Notes: generated from the letters alone by a model not told the origin. 64,000 nt of DNA from Semisulcospira habei (GCA_036245525.1 BTPG01000008.1:27371568-27435567), one strand, 5' to 3'. Positions 1 to 10,828 are shown, counted from the first letter of the stretch. Numbers and translations: made by a program.

Positions 1-154
1 TACTGAGAAACGCCGCAGATTGACACAGCCAAAAACCGACAAACCAATTTTTTTACACACTTTTTTCAAGATAGTTCGGAAGGGGGTGGGGGGTGGGGGG
101 AACGGTATGAGTTTAATTCCAAAGCATGGTTAGTTCTTTGTTGGGTATTTCCAG

Positions 155-282
155 AGGGGCCAGTTGCATGAGCGGGCTTAGTCCTGCACCAGCCACTATG
201 CAAGGTGCTCAGCTAGGCTTGAGCGGAGCACCTTGCTTAGTGTGCTGGAGGATGACTAATCCCATTCATGCAACTGGCCCCT
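155..282. repeat. F7 inverted repeat
   Basis: The outer arms are AGGGGCCAGTTGCATG and its complement CATTCATGCAACTGGCCCCT. Inner stems carry GCTTAGTCCTG-type sequence and the AAGGTGCT/AGCACCTT pair. Three further copies lie at 14989, 16318 and 25335. No target duplication is visible. It is probably a non-autonomous foldback element. Confidence 0.85.
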
Positions 283-424
283 AAATTTTTGGGGAGTCAC
301 CATGGATATATCACTTTTGATTTTACGATTTCATTGCATATCGTGTTGTTATTTCAAATCCAGACCAAACAGAAGACCACCAAACGTGTAAACGGCAAGG
401 TAATAACCATACAAAAAGAAACAC

Positions 425-957
425 GCTTCGTCAGAACAAGGACAACACATTTGACTGTTTCCCCGCATCGAATGAACAAAGACAACACAGTTTACCGTTT
501 TCACGTTTCACGGTGTGAACAGGGGCAAAACAGTTTACGATTTTCATGCTTCGGAAGAACAAGGACAAAACAGTTCAGTACTGTTTTCACGCTTCGGAAA
601 AAACACGGACACAACAGGTCGCTGTTTTCACACTTCGGAAGAACAAGGACAAAACAGTTTACTGTTTTCACGCTTTGGAAAAACAAGGAGAAACAATTTT
701 ACTGTTTTTACGCTTCGGAAGAACAAAGACAAAACTGTTCACTGGTTTACTGTTTTAACGCTTCGGAAGAATATAGACAAAACGGTTTACTGGTTTACTG
801 TTTTCACGCATCGGAAGAACAAGGACAAAACGGTTACTGGTATACTGTTTTCAGGCTTAGGAAGAACAGGGACAAAACGGTTTACTAGTTTACTGTTTTT
901 ACCCTTCGGAAGAACAAGAGCAAAACAGTTTACTCTTTTTTATTTTTTCCTCGGAAG
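425..957. repeat. 40-bp minisatellite
   Basis: About 12 imperfect tandem copies of a ~40-bp unit with core CTTCGGAAGAACAAGGACAA followed by AACAGTTTACTGTTTTCACG. Some units carry an extra TGGTTTACTG segment. TTTACTGTTTT gives weak local symmetry. Several reading frames pass through it only because of the period; none looks coding. Confidence 0.92.
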
Positions 958-1350
958 CTTGTTTCTTTTTTTTCCCCTTTTTTTTGTGCTGGTCAATGTA
1001 TTTCTGAGTTTTCTGGATTCTCTTATTTTGGCCTGGGTGTTATGATTTCATTCTGAATCCTGTTATCTGCTCTTGCAAAGGCGCATTCTCCATTAATTTG
1101 CAAGTAAATCGAATTCAGCGGGAAAGTGTGCTTCACAAAGACAACATTTGCAACAGCTGTTGTTTAACGAAACATTAGTTAGTAATACGATCCTATCACA
1201 GGGACGTACGATGGATGGCCAGTATAGATAATCTGGTGTCTGTGCACAAAATTAATATTGATGAGCAAATGTTTACCCGCTCTTCAGTCAACGCCTAACC
1301 CCTAATGAGGCCCTCAAATTGAGGAAGTCCTAGAGCTAAATCAGGTCTCT
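958..1350. other. no gene seen
   Basis: Mixed AT-rich sequence. I see no long reading frame, no clear repeat and no RNA motif. Confidence 0.6.
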
Positions 1351-1413
1351 AAAAGGCACAGATTCTCATGAGCCCCTGCGACGCAGGGGCTCATGAGAAT
1401 CTGTGCCTCTTGC
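1351..1413. repeat. F1 hairpin, solitary
   Basis: Near-perfect palindrome. The left arm GGCACAGATTCTCATGAGCC pairs with the right arm ending CTCATGAGAATCTGTGCC. The usual GATCC/GGATC stem step is changed to GATTC/GAATC on both sides, so pairing is kept. The flanks of the ~220-bp F1 element are absent. Confidence 0.93.
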
Positions 1414-2226
1414 AGAGGAGGAGTTTGTCAGTAAACTTCGCCTCAAATTGATGTTGAAAGCCACTCTCTGGAAATGTCACGCATGACTACACAGCGTATT
1501 TACTTACACCAAGAACATAAAACAGACAATGGTGCACAAAACTAACGTTGGTAGACCATAGTTTAAAAACGCAAACGTTATTTCATTTTATAGATGCAAC
1601 AGGTTTTCGTTTACTAGAATTGAAGTTGCACGAACATTTTTTTGTGAAGGCGTGTGTTTTGTGAAGCTATTTACTAGCCTTCTTTATCCAGTGTTGCCAT
1701 GTGACAAGATGTAAAAATAACATCACAATGTAAACAAAAGATGACGTAATAGGTTATGTAAATGATGTTCTTACAAGTAGCTATGATGTCATTATGAAAG
1801 TGATGTCATTATGCAAATGATGAAATTAGAATTAAACGTAAATGTGAACAACTGACGAATCATATTATGCCATCGTTTGACCTTGATTGCCACAAATTTA
1901 CCATAGTCCGTCCCCCCCTCCCTCCCCCTCACCATCTCTCAGCTTCCTCTCCCAGCTCTGCCCCCATCTCCCCTCTTCCCCCCCCCCCTCCCTCACCTTC
2001 TCCACCTCCCCACCGGGGCTTCGGGCCGTCATCATCCGCGTGATCTTTTGCTTACCAGACATTGTCGCAGCGTCCTCCACGTTCACATTCAGCATCACAA
2101 TACTGACACGCACTCTCTCAATAGTCATAATACACAGCACGCCTCTCTGAAACATTGCAGGCCTACGCCCCGTTTTAAACTTTAACGGTTATGGAGGAAT
2201 GGAAATAAACATACAGTACCACACCC
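1414..2226. other. no gene seen; pyrimidine tract
   Basis: Contains short ATGATGTCATTATG repeats near 1760-1830 and a CCCT-rich pyrimidine tract at about 1905-2010. Nothing looks coding. Confidence 0.6.
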
Positions 2227-2292
2227 GCAAGAGGCTTAGATTTTCATGAGCCCTTGCGTTCGCAGAGGCTCATGAGAATCCAAGCCTCTTGC
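2227..2292. repeat. F1 hairpin, solitary
   Basis: GCAAGAGGCTTAGATTTTCATGAG pattern opposed by CTCATGAGAATCCAAGCCTCTTGC. The stem has a few mismatches. The TTAA element body is absent. Confidence 0.92.
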
Positions 2293-2465
2293 GGATCTAT
2301 GGACTCCGATCGGGCCTACTGGGGTCCTGCATTAATATTGCGGTCCTTCGACAGTGAACAATAGACGTCTAATTACCCAAAACGAGCGGTAACTGGAGCT
2401 AGGAGCCCATCTTTCTTCGTTTTGAAAGGCATGGTTTTACAGCTAATGATAACTGCCACTACAGG

Positions 2466-2612
2466 GGGCCGGATTGGGGGTGGGGGTGGGGGTGTTGGGT
2501 AAAGGGACTCTAGTGGAGGGGGCGGGGGGGGGGGGAGGGGGCGAGGCAGGGGGCGAGGCAGGGGGAAGGGGGGGGAGGCAGGGGGGGGGGGGAAGGGAAA
2601 GGAGGCTCGGAC
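2466..2612. repeat. G-rich low-complexity tract
   Basis: Runs of GGGTGGGGG, GGGGGCGAGGCAGGG and long G homopolymers on the + strand. Many G-triplets are closely spaced, so G-quadruplex formation is possible. Copy number here is likely uncertain in the assembly. Confidence 0.85.
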
Positions 2613-2880
2613 TGACTCAGTGAAGCAGACTGCTGGTGAAAATAGCAGGACGATCCATTTGCCAGGGGCGTTCATTCTCAGGAGCCCATCATAGGGGTCC
2701 ATGGGGATGTCAAAAGACTACACGAAAATGTCAGACTACTACACTAAGTCATAGACTCAGGAGGAAAGTACGATCCTCGCGAAACGCTGGTCGTCTGGCG
2801 ACTCGACAGTCAGTGCCTGGCCGGCCACACTGGTTTCCTCCCTCGACTGATTCGCTACCGCTTATTCAGCGGCAGCGAAT

Positions 2881-3068
2881 TTAACCGTTCCCTGCCACTG
2901 TACGTACATTCGTGTTCAGTTCTGAAATCTTTATTCATTCAACGACCAAAAGCCAAAACCGTTCAAGAAACATGGACACAAAGTGGTCTCAGCAAGGGCT
3001 GACGAGGATCTATGCCTCTTGCAGTTGGATCGTGTTCACGTTTTTTCTCGGCATTGAAGGAGTCACCG
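2881..3068 (-). mobile_element. F1 TTAA element, hairpin arm deleted
   Basis: Reverse-oriented F1 element. It begins TTAACCGTTCCCTGCCACTG, continues through the AACGACCAAAAGCCAAAACC and GAAACATGGACAC segments, and ends near GGCATTGAAGGAG. The left hairpin arm is almost gone; only GAGGATCTATGCCTCTTGC remains. The right TTAA is degraded. Confidence 0.85.
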
Positions 3069-3393
3069 GAGACAACCAGTATGTGTCTGGCAATGGCGAC
3101 TTTCTACAGTCCAAATTTGCTGGCTATATGTCCTTTAGTTGTATCGTCTGGTCCTTGAAATGCTAGGAGGCGGTCTTTTGTGGGCCACGGTTCCATGGAT
3201 GGCTGGACAGTCAGTCCTCCATTGAGAACAGGAGACATAGAGCCTCATAAGCACGCTCAAGTCTCGCCGCAGAGACACAAAAGATTATGTGCAGCGTGTT
3301 TGTCCTGCTCGTATAGCCCGCCGTGATGTGGCCTTAATTGCCTGATCTCGTTATCTTCCACTCCCAAACTTACTAACCTACTTGCACATATGC

Positions 3394-3455
3394 CGAGACA
3401 AAGAAAAATGGGACATTTTTAGATTCTAAAAACGTCGCATTTCTTTTGCTGTATA
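3394..3455. repeat. F9 relic
   Basis: GACAAAGAAAAATGGGACAT opposite AACGTCGCATTTCTTTTGC, a diverged short F9 hairpin. TATATA follows the right end. Confidence 0.7.
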
Positions 3456-3601
3456 TATCCGTGAAATTCACAATATGTTTTCATATTATCTGTAATATTA
3501 TCTTAGCTTAAGTTATTATGTCATACGTAAGTGTTTTATGTTTCTGTGAGCCAAAGAAAGGTTTCCATTTTATGCTTGTCGTTTATTGGACAATAAAGTT
3601 T

Positions 3602-3699
3602 ATTCAATTCAATTCAATTCATTTCAGTTCAATTCAATTCAATTTAGTTTAGTTCAGTTCAATTCAGTTTAGTTCAATTCAATTCAATTCAATTCAATC
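3602..3699. repeat. (TTCAA)n microsatellite
   Basis: Pentanucleotide array of AATTC/TTCAA units with TTTAG and TTCAG variants. It lies just after AATAAAGTTTATT, so it could have grown from the tail of a retroposed element. Confidence 0.9.
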
Positions 3700-3766
3700 A
3701 CTGACCAGCGCACATTCAGTTCAGTAATTCATTAGTCAGTTGTTCAAGATTCAAGATTAACTTGAC

Positions 3767-3967
3767 CCCATTTAGCCCCAACGCATCATAGCAGGAGATT
3801 AATCGGCCATGATAATTCAAGGGTAGTGCCAGATCGGCTTCGCGCCTGACGGCGCCAAGCTAATCTGGCACTACCATACAATTATCATAGTCGATTCATC
3901 TCCTGCAAATGGTACATAGTCGTTTGGTGACACATCAACCATTTAGGAAATACGGCCGTGCGGGTAA
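3767..3967. mobile_element. F2 element, diverged
   Basis: The pattern CCCCATTTAGCCCCAACGCA, then GGTAGTGCCAGAT...GGCGCCAAGCTAATCTGGCAC, then ATCTCCTGCAAATGG matches F2. The left arm has lost pairing (GATCGGCTTCGCGCC). The terminal TTAA tetramers are degraded. Confidence 0.85.
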
Positions 3968-4586
3968 TTGCTTTAAAACAATTATTGTGTCTTACAAAGA
4001 CAGTTCCTTTCGTCCACTCCCCCCCACCCCCACCCCACCACCACCAACCCCCCCCCCCCCACCCTCTTCCATCCCCTCTCAATGTGTCACTAAACAAGAG
4101 TGCTCGGAAAGTGAAATAAGAACGAAGAAAATCAAATGATTAAAGTGCTCAGCCTTGAGCGCTGTGAGCCTTGTACAAAGTACCTGAATGGGAATATATT
4201 TGAATACGTTTGACAGCAACAGATATCTCTCGATTTTTATCAGTATTTCGTCTATAGTTTTAACAAGCTGTTACGTTCCACACACCATGTGTACATATAA
4301 TATGATATCCCCCCTCCCCACCCCCCACCCCCAACCTCCCCCCCCCCCCCCCCCTTGGCGTGGTGCTTACAATGTTCAGTTTACTCACCGCAGTGGTGAT
4401 CTCCCATCAGCAAAATGCACTTTGTTCAATGCAGATTCGTACTCGATAGTGAAGCAGCTGGGAACAAGTGCAATATGGGCAGGTCCGTGGTTTTGGACGT
4501 CACGATCAAGCCGCAACGTTCAAAATCACCGACGTGAACTTGAACGTAAGTGAAGGATTGTCAAGTTTATCAGACAATGACATTTT

Positions 4587-4650
4587 CAAGAGGCGTAGAT
4601 TGTCATGAGCCCCTGCATCCGCAGGGGCTCATGAGAATCTGCGCCTCTTG
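4587..4650. repeat. F1 hairpin, solitary
   Basis: CAAGAGGCGTAGATTGTCAT opposed by ATGAGAATCTGCGCCTCTTG. The right arm is directly followed by a minisatellite built from the same arm sequence. Confidence 0.93.
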
Positions 4651-4805
4651 TCCGGAGTAGGGTTCATGAGAATCTGCGCCTCTTGTCCGGAGTAGGCTTC
4701 ATGACTATGCGCCTATTGTCCGGAGTAGGGTGCATGCGAATCTGCGCCTCTTGTCCGGAGTAGGGTTCATGAGAATCTGCGCCTCTTGTCCGGAGTAGGG
4801 TTCAG
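4651..4805. repeat. 35-bp minisatellite from an F1 arm
   Basis: Four units and a partial fifth. Each unit is TCCGGAGTAGGGTTCATGAG followed by AATCTGCGCCTCTTG. The second half of each unit is the right arm of the adjacent F1 hairpin, so the array grew by duplicating arm plus spacer. The second unit is 33 bp and more diverged. Confidence 0.92.
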
Positions 4806-5070
4806 TTTTTTTGCGGCTTCTTCGCCATTCATATAGAGGAGGGGGTGTTTTGAGGTTGATGGTACCCCCCTAAAAAAATAAGGTCGCAAATGACGAAACG
4901 TTTTAAAGCCTGAGCGGTTCAGGCCATCTGTTGAACTGCAGCCAGTCCGGTCACAATTAGTGAATGCTTTCTGGGACATCATGCCAATATGTACCTCGTT
5001 ACAAATTTAATATCTCTTTACCACTATCAGTCGTAAAATTCAGATGTAAGACTGAAACAAAATTCCGCAA

Positions 5071-5178
5071 TGTCGAATCTTTGTTTCCCCCCCAGAAATG
5101 GAACTCTCTTTTTTCCGTCATATCCTCCTCGGGCGGTTGTTGTTCTGTATTATCAAGATAATGATGATGATAATGATG

Positions 5179-5243
<65 letters not shown>

Positions 5244-5381
5244 CATAATGATATAATTCTCTCAATACCGAATCTCTGTTCCCTCCAGAACGCCGGAAGA
5301 AACGGAACTATCTTTTTCCGTGATCCTCCGCGAGGCACTCTTGGTTGTTGTGTATTATCAAGATGATGATAATTATACTTC

Positions 5382-5472
<91 letters not shown>

Positions 5473-5474
5473 TT
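5071..5474. repeat. two-copy tandem duplication with opposed AAT and ATT arrays
   Basis: Units at about 5071-5262 and 5267-5474 share GAATCTTTGTTTCCC / GAATCTCTGTTCCC, TTTTTCCGTCATATCCTCC / TTTTTCCGTGATCCTCC and GTATTATCAAGAT. Unit 1 carries (AAT)n at 5181-5242. Unit 2 carries (ATT)n at 5383-5474. The two arrays are complementary and could pair. Reading frames here are poly-Asn, poly-Tyr or poly-Ile artefacts. Confidence 0.9.
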
Positions 5475-5591
5475 TCCGTCTTCCAGAAATGATATTACTA
5501 CGTCAGCATGAAGCGTAAAGACATCACTAAGTACTCATAATGTATCATCTAGTAGTTTTGTCGCTCACCGCCCTTGAACGACCAAACATGA

Positions 5592-5671
5592 TTAACTCAT
5601 TCGAGACGTGCCGCCTCCGGATACGCGGCATAAGCCTCGTATCCGGAGGCGGCACGTCTCGAATGAGTTAA
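5592..5671. mobile_element. F3 80-bp TTAA palindrome
   Basis: The whole element is one palindrome, TTAACTCATTCGAGACGTGC to GCACGTCTCGAATGAGTTAA, with apex GGCATAAGCC. There is one arm mismatch. No internal content exists beyond the stem. Confidence 0.95.
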
Positions 5672-5788
5672 TATTTCATGTGATGGTAATGTGAGTTTAT
5701 TGCCGGCATGTTTGTCATATTATGCACGGTTCAGTTCTGGTCACAATATAAATCTGTGTTATTCCAAAAGAATTCGTAGAGTTCCTAG

Positions 5789-6016
5789 TTAACTCCTTGA
5801 CTGCCGAGAACCCTCCCCCCTCCCCCCACATGATCCAACTGCAAGATATATAGATCCTCATGAGCCCCCGCGACTGCGGGTGCTCATGAGGATCTAAATC
5901 TCTTGCTGAGACCAATTTGTATCCAGGTTTCTTGGACGTTGTTGGCTTTTGGTCGTTGAATGAACAAAGATTTCAGAAACAAAAAAATGTATGTACGGTG
6001 ACATGGAAGGGGTTAA
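5789..6016 (+). mobile_element. F1 TTAA element
   Basis: 228 bp. Starts TTAACTCCTTGACTGCCGAG and ends ACATGGAAGGGGTTAA. The central hairpin is GATCCTCATGAGCCCCCGC with its complement. A C-rich insertion follows GAGAA. After the hairpin come GAGACCAATTTGTATCC, GTTTCTTGGACGTTG and TTTTGGTCGTTGAATGAAC, the conserved right body of the family. Confidence 0.93.
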
Positions 6017-6662
6017 TATGATTTCGTGTTCGTGATTTTGTGTTCATTATATTTCCGAGATGATGTGGTCTTGTGGACATTAAGTATTGTTGTTCTTGGT
6101 TTTAGTATCGACAACACAGCGGTCACAAACTTCAAGCGAACGTACGTGCTGCTATTAGTGAAGACTGACATAAACACGCGGGCAGCTTGTCATCACGACT
6201 CACACATGTGAAATATAGGCCCTACTGATGCTCTTGCTTCTGCCCCCGAACGGTTCTGGCTGAAACTTCAACTCAACTTCGTGATAAATCCGGAAGTGAC
6301 GAGCTCGAGGGCAGCAACCGCAGTTGCATTTTGTCAGGGGAACTAACCTACCCATGGGAAGAGCCCCAAGCCTAACCGTGTTCGATCGATGTTCCTCTAA
6401 TGTGTCCCTCTTTCCCGATCTATAAAATTACAGAAGATGATGACACTTTTGTGCAACTTCGTGCACACTATTATAGCGTTACGCCTGACTGAACTGATTA
6501 ATCAAATTGGCCAGATGACAAAAGCACTCCTACCCGGCGGCGATTGCCCGTTGCTCGGTAATGCACATTATCCTACGTCAGGCAACGATTTACTGAAAAA
6601 ATAAAAAAAAGAAAAGAAAAACTAAAGCACATTATCAGTCATTCGCCTAGTTTGTCCCATCT
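6017..6662. other. no gene seen
   Basis: Moderately complex sequence without a convincing reading frame, repeat or RNA motif. A short A-rich stretch lies near 6598-6625. Confidence 0.6.
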
Positions 6663-6728
6663 GCAAGAGGTATAGATTCTCATGTGCCCCTGCATTCGCA
6701 GGGGCACATGAGGATCTATGCCTCTTGC
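6663..6728. repeat. F1 hairpin, solitary, compensated stem
   Basis: The inner stem is CATGTGCCCCTGC opposed by GCAGGGGCACATG instead of CATGAG/CTCATG. The change is present on both arms and pairing is kept. A poly-T tract lies about 60 bp downstream. Confidence 0.94.
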
Positions 6729-7459
6729 AGAATGGACATGCCCCATTTTATCGCTTACGTCTGTCATTTCACGGAGTAGGTTTTTGATTTTTTTTTTTTT
6801 TTTTTTTTTGGGTGCTACGAAGGAAACAATTTCATTTATGGACCGAGCTCCGACTGTGGCCTAAGGCGATGCTGGCGTGTTTGATTTTTCTACACGGTTT
6901 CCGCATTGAACTTCTACATTTAATTTCATGTGAATTGTTGAGAGGTCGATACACTGGCCAAAACAATGGCAGAGACCATTTTCAAAGCAAACACTGTAAG
7001 AAAATTACATGTCTAGAGTTTTTGCCCTCTCATTCATTCTATTATGTGCTACAGAAACACCGGTCTGCCTGTCAATCGCAATTTTCCAGCCATCATAAAG
7101 GTATATCGAAATTGTATCTTCTCAATATGTATACCAGGAGCGGATCGGCGATCTCAAAACGACCCGGAGGATGTGTGCATGTAGGAAGGGGGGAGGGGGG
7201 AGGAGTGTGTGTGTGTGTGTGTGTGTGTGGGGGGGGGGGGGCGGGAGGTTAGGTCGGGGGGCGGTGGACGCGGGACCAGGGAGGAGGTTGAACAAAATTT
7301 CTGTTTAATGTTTCTTTTCACCATAGTAAAGTCGAACGTTTGTTTTTACGATATATCTAAATACTACAGAAAAACTTAGAAGAAAAAAAACCCCACCAAT
7401 AAACAAGTTGACATAATCAACTCAGTGTAAGTATTAGAGAAAGGTGCTTGGCTAGACTC

Positions 7460-7690
7460 TAAAGTGTGAAATCTAGACGAAAAGGTGACTGCAAAGCACA
7501 TAAAACGCAGATGGCATTCCAACGAACAAAGAAACACGCTTAGAAAGACAATTACAACACAATTTATTAATATAAAATGGACATGCAAACAAGTACACAG
7601 TTTGCTATTTATCGTTTCGTGATCGTAATTGTCCAACTGTGTACTTGTTACTGAGAAAAGACAATTACTACACAATTTATTAACATTTCC
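7460..7690. mobile_element. F10 foldback, incomplete
   Basis: GAAAAGGTGACTGCAAAGCA, AAAGAAACACGCTTAGAAAG and ACAATTACAACACAATTTATT match the F10 left arm. An inner inverted repeat pairs CAAGTACACAGTTTG with CAACTGTGTACTTG. A second partial arm (GAGAAAAGACAATTACTAC) follows in direct orientation. The right outer arm is missing. Confidence 0.75.
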
Positions 7691-7845
7691 AAATATTCAT
7701 CGATTGTGTTGTGAATTTTCTTTCCTTAGCCTGTTTCTCTCTTAAGTCTGAGACATTAACAAAACAATAAAACTTACACTTCGAGATAAGGTTTGAAAAT
7801 TGTCTGCAAAATGCTTGCCCCGGTACGACGTATTTCCAATACATC

Positions 7846-7945
7846 GACCATAACTCAAGGGTAATGCCTGACTGATTTGCCTGGCGCCTGACTGAGGCGC
7901 CAGGCTAATCAGGCACTACCCTTGAACCATCACGGTCGATCCACG
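7846..7945. repeat. F2-like hairpin, variant stem
   Basis: AAGGGTAATGCCTGA opposes TCAGGCACTACCCTT, with apex CCTGGCGCC...GGCGCCAGG. The left arm carries an extra 4 bp near 7869 and the loop reads TGACTGA where relatives have TGA. Flanks TCACGGTCGATCCA and CATCTCCCGCACC match F2. Confidence 0.85.
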
Positions 7946-8181
7946 GGCGCGGTCGATCCATCTCCCGCACCAAGTTGACGCTGGAATCGCAAGGAGAAAG
8001 CCCTCCACACAACATCCCGTATTGATTGTGTGACCGGCAGACGTCACATGTCAAACACCACGTGACCTTGTCGCGAGATGTCGAGGGATGTCCGTATCGC
8101 GCCACCTGGGTCGGATGTTCGAAAAAGGTGAGAACGTATTTTTTATTTTTAAATGCGTGTGGTGTAAACATTTCGTTTGCA

Positions 8182-8240
8182 GCGTTATATTTATTTATTT
8201 ATTTATCTCTTTATTTATCTCTTTATTTATCTATTTATTA
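8182..8240. repeat. (TTTA)n microsatellite
   Basis: TTTATTTATTTATCTC repeats. The frames through it are low-complexity artefacts. Confidence 0.85.
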
Positions 8241-8381
8241 TTTATGGTAATCGGTCGGAGAGTTGGGGGCCGTTACTGTGTCTGTGTACTTACAGATTTT
8301 ATGGTGTTTTTTTTTTTTTGTTTTTTTTCCCGGGGAGGCTAGTGCGGCCGTCTCAATGTCATACTCAAAACTTCACAGAAA

Positions 8382-8480
8382 GTAAAATCAAGACCTGAAA
8401 GGTGACTGCCAAGCGTGTAAAATGCAAAGAATTCCAGCAAAGAAAGAAACGCACTCAGAAAGAACACGTACAACACCAGT
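8382..8480. repeat. F10 left arm fragment
   Basis: CCTGAAAGGTGACTGCCAAG, CGTGTAAAATGCAAAGAATT and CAGCAAAGAAAGAAACGCAC match the F10 left end. No right arm follows; a GT array begins 70 bp later. Confidence 0.8.
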
Positions 8481-8548
8481 GTATTGTAGCAGTCGTTTGT
8501 AAGCGTGCTGTTTTTTGTTTGTTTGTTTTCTTCGTTGGGACTTTTTAT

Positions 8549-8549
<1 letters not shown>

Positions 8550-8624
<75 letters not shown>
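8550..8624. repeat. (GT)n microsatellite
   Basis: About 37 uninterrupted GT units. Confidence 0.97.
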
Positions 8625-8628
<4 letters not shown>

Positions 8629-8725
8629 AAATATAAATATATGCTAGTCGATTGGCAAAGTCAGTCTTCAGTTCCCAGATTAGATTGACCAGAAATTTCA
8701 GCCGACACAGCTGACAGTCAGCCTA

Positions 8726-9076
8726 ACCTACTTTGTTCGCTTCGAAATATCTGTGGCATTTCCCCGCTTTCAAAAAGACAAATGACTTCGGTGGAAATTA
8801 ACCTTTCATATGACCCCGGAAGTCAACGAGCAGCATTTTGTTTTGGTGAAACATGACTTGTTCTTGACGTTATTTATAGTGAACGTCTGAAATATAATTA
8901 CAATAACAAAATGAACCAGTCATATGAAGAAATAAATAGTTTGTAGTGAGGCAAACTTTGACCTGATGGAATTCCCGCCACGTCCGCTGTAGCCTACTTT
9001 GTTCGCTTCGAAATAACCGTACTATTTTTCTGCTGAAGCGGAGAAATGGTACAGTTATTTCGAAGAGAACAAAGTC
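8726..9076. repeat. CTTTGTTCGCTTCGAAATA repeat pair and hairpin
   Basis: TACTTTGTTCGCTTCGAAAT occurs directly at 8730 and 8995. Its complement ATTTCGAAGAGAACAAAGT ends at 9076, so 8995-9076 folds as a hairpin around CTGCTGAAGCGGAG. The 8730 copy lacks its partner arm. Confidence 0.85.
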
Positions 9077-9303
9077 CCCCCCCCCCCCAAAAAAAAAAAA
9101 AAAAAAAAAAATAAATAAATAAATAAATAAAATAAATAAATAAATAAATAAATAAATAGATAAATAAAAAAATAAATAAATAAAATAAAATAAAAATAAT
9201 AATGATAATAAGTAAATAAATAAATACATTTACAAAATAAATAATAAATAAATAAATAAAAGAAAGAAAGAAACAAAACAAAACAACAACAACAACAACA
9301 AAA
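9076..9303. repeat. C/A homopolymers and (AAAT)n, (CAA)n
   Basis: A C-run then an A-run, followed by about 150 bp of AAAT units and a CAA array. Minus-strand frames are poly-Tyr/Ile/Phe artefacts. Confidence 0.93.
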
Positions 9304-9976
9304 ACCACCAACTCTAGCCTTCTGGCCAATTATTGGAGTCACGTGTATCAAATTTTTACAGACCTAGTCCTGAGACAGGTTTGCCGATAGAGACTAACAG
9401 TCAACCCATGTCTCCGATGCACAAACAGTACACCATGGATAATCAGTATCGATGTGCCTTGTGACTGTCATGATGAAATAATTATTACCGCAAGACGACG
9501 CCATTGATGACACGAAGAAAACAGTTGTTACTAACTGTTCACTATTTTTTACACCAGTGAAAACGCCGAGCACAAGATACGTAACAACAGATTTTAGAAT
9601 CTGTGTCAGCCTATTTTGATTTTGATTGTTTTTAACGTCGAAAACATAAGGTTTGTGATCAGCCCCTGACTGCAGTCATTATATTTTGTAGAATGATTAT
9701 TTTATTTGTCGATTGGTTTTGTGTTTTATGTGTTTTATTTATTTATTTATTTTTTTGTTTGGTTGGTTGGACTAGTTTGCTGTTTAATTCACAAGGCTGA
9801 ACTCGGCTTTAGGTTTATGAGTAGCTCCAGACCGTAGTCACTTTATTTCTGTAGAATGATTTAATTGTTGATTGTTTTTTGTGTGTGTTAGAGTGTTTAA
9901 GTTATTTTTTGGTTGGTTGGCGGTTGGAAATGTTTGCTTTGTTTATTATCATAATTAGTTAGTTAGATATTTGGGT

Positions 9977-10191
9977 TTAACTTATTCAGCCCGACGGTCG
10001 TATTTCCCAAATTTTGGAGGCGTCATCTCAGTAATGACTATGCACCAGTTGCAGGAAATGGATCGACCATGATAATTCAAGGGCAGTGCCAGATTAGCTT
10101 GGCGCCGATAGGCGCCAAGCTAATCTGGCACTACCCTTAAATTATGGTCGACCCATCTCCTGCTGTGGTGCGTCAGGGCTGAAAGGATTAA
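9977..10191 (-). mobile_element. F2 TTAA element
   Basis: 215 bp with TTAA at both ends: TTAACTTATTCAGCCCGACG and GTCAGGGCTGAAAGGATTAA. The central hairpin is GCCAGATTAGCTTGGCGCC with its complement, apex GATA. Flanking GGATCGACCATGATAATT and ATTATGGTCGACCCAT extend the stem. Confidence 0.94.
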
Positions 10192-10320
10192 CGCAAAGCA
10201 GGCGACTAAGGCCATCTCACGGCGGTTAATAATCATAAGGCTGAACTCGGCTTCACGTTTAAGTGTAGCCCCTGACTGCAGTCACTTGAGTTCTGTAAAA
10301 TGACTTTATTTTTTCGATTG

Positions 10321-10324
<4 letters not shown>

Positions 10325-10401
<77 letters not shown>
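10325..10401. repeat. (GT)n microsatellite
   Basis: About 38 GT units ending in GCGTGCG, inside the tandem repeat above. Confidence 0.97.
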
Positions 10402-10403
<2 letters not shown>

Positions 10404-10601
10404 CGTTCGAGTGTTTTATTTATTTATTATTTATTTATTTACTTATTTATTTTTTAGGTGTTTGGTTGGTTGTCTGTTGGATTTTGTGGGTGCTTTGTTT
10501 GTAATCGAAAGGCTGAACTCGGCTTAAATTTGCAATATAAAATTCTGAACACGAAACACCAATTCAGACACCAATTCAGAACAACACAAAACGCATTCAT
10601 C

Positions 10602-10828
10602 TTAACCCCTTGATTGCCGAGAAAAGAAAAGAAATCCAACCCAACTGCAAGAGGCATAAATCCTCATGAGCCCCCGCAACTGCGGGGGCTCATGAGGATC
10701 TATACCTCTTGCTGAAACCACGTGTATCCATGCTCTTGTGAAGACGGGTTCAGGATCGTCGTGACGTTGCATTTACAATGGTAAGCGCTGTGCCCCTAAT
10801 CTAGGTCCACTGGCGGTTGAAGGGTTAA
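10602..10828 (+). mobile_element. F1 TTAA element
   Basis: 227 bp. TTAACCCCTTGATTGCCGAG to GGCGGTTGAAGGGTTAA. The hairpin is intact (CTCATGAGCCCCCGC with complement). The body after GTATCCATG is more diverged than in other copies. Confidence 0.92.

Larger units (their letters stand above)
9650..10530. repeat. diverged tandem repeat, three units
   Basis: GGCTGAACTCGGCTT recurs at 9797, 10231 and 10511. Each stretch runs through CCCCTGACTGCAGTCA, TCTGTAGAATGA, a TTTATTTATT stretch and GGTTGGTTGG. One unit interval holds the F2 element at 9977. Another holds an expanded GT array, which explains the unequal spacing. Confidence 0.82.

Noticed and set aside
1351..1413. F1 hairpins as rho-independent terminators or microRNA precursors
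   Set aside because: The context is eukaryotic, copies are dispersed transposon-like repeats, and there is no U-tract pattern. Small-RNA output cannot be judged from sequence.
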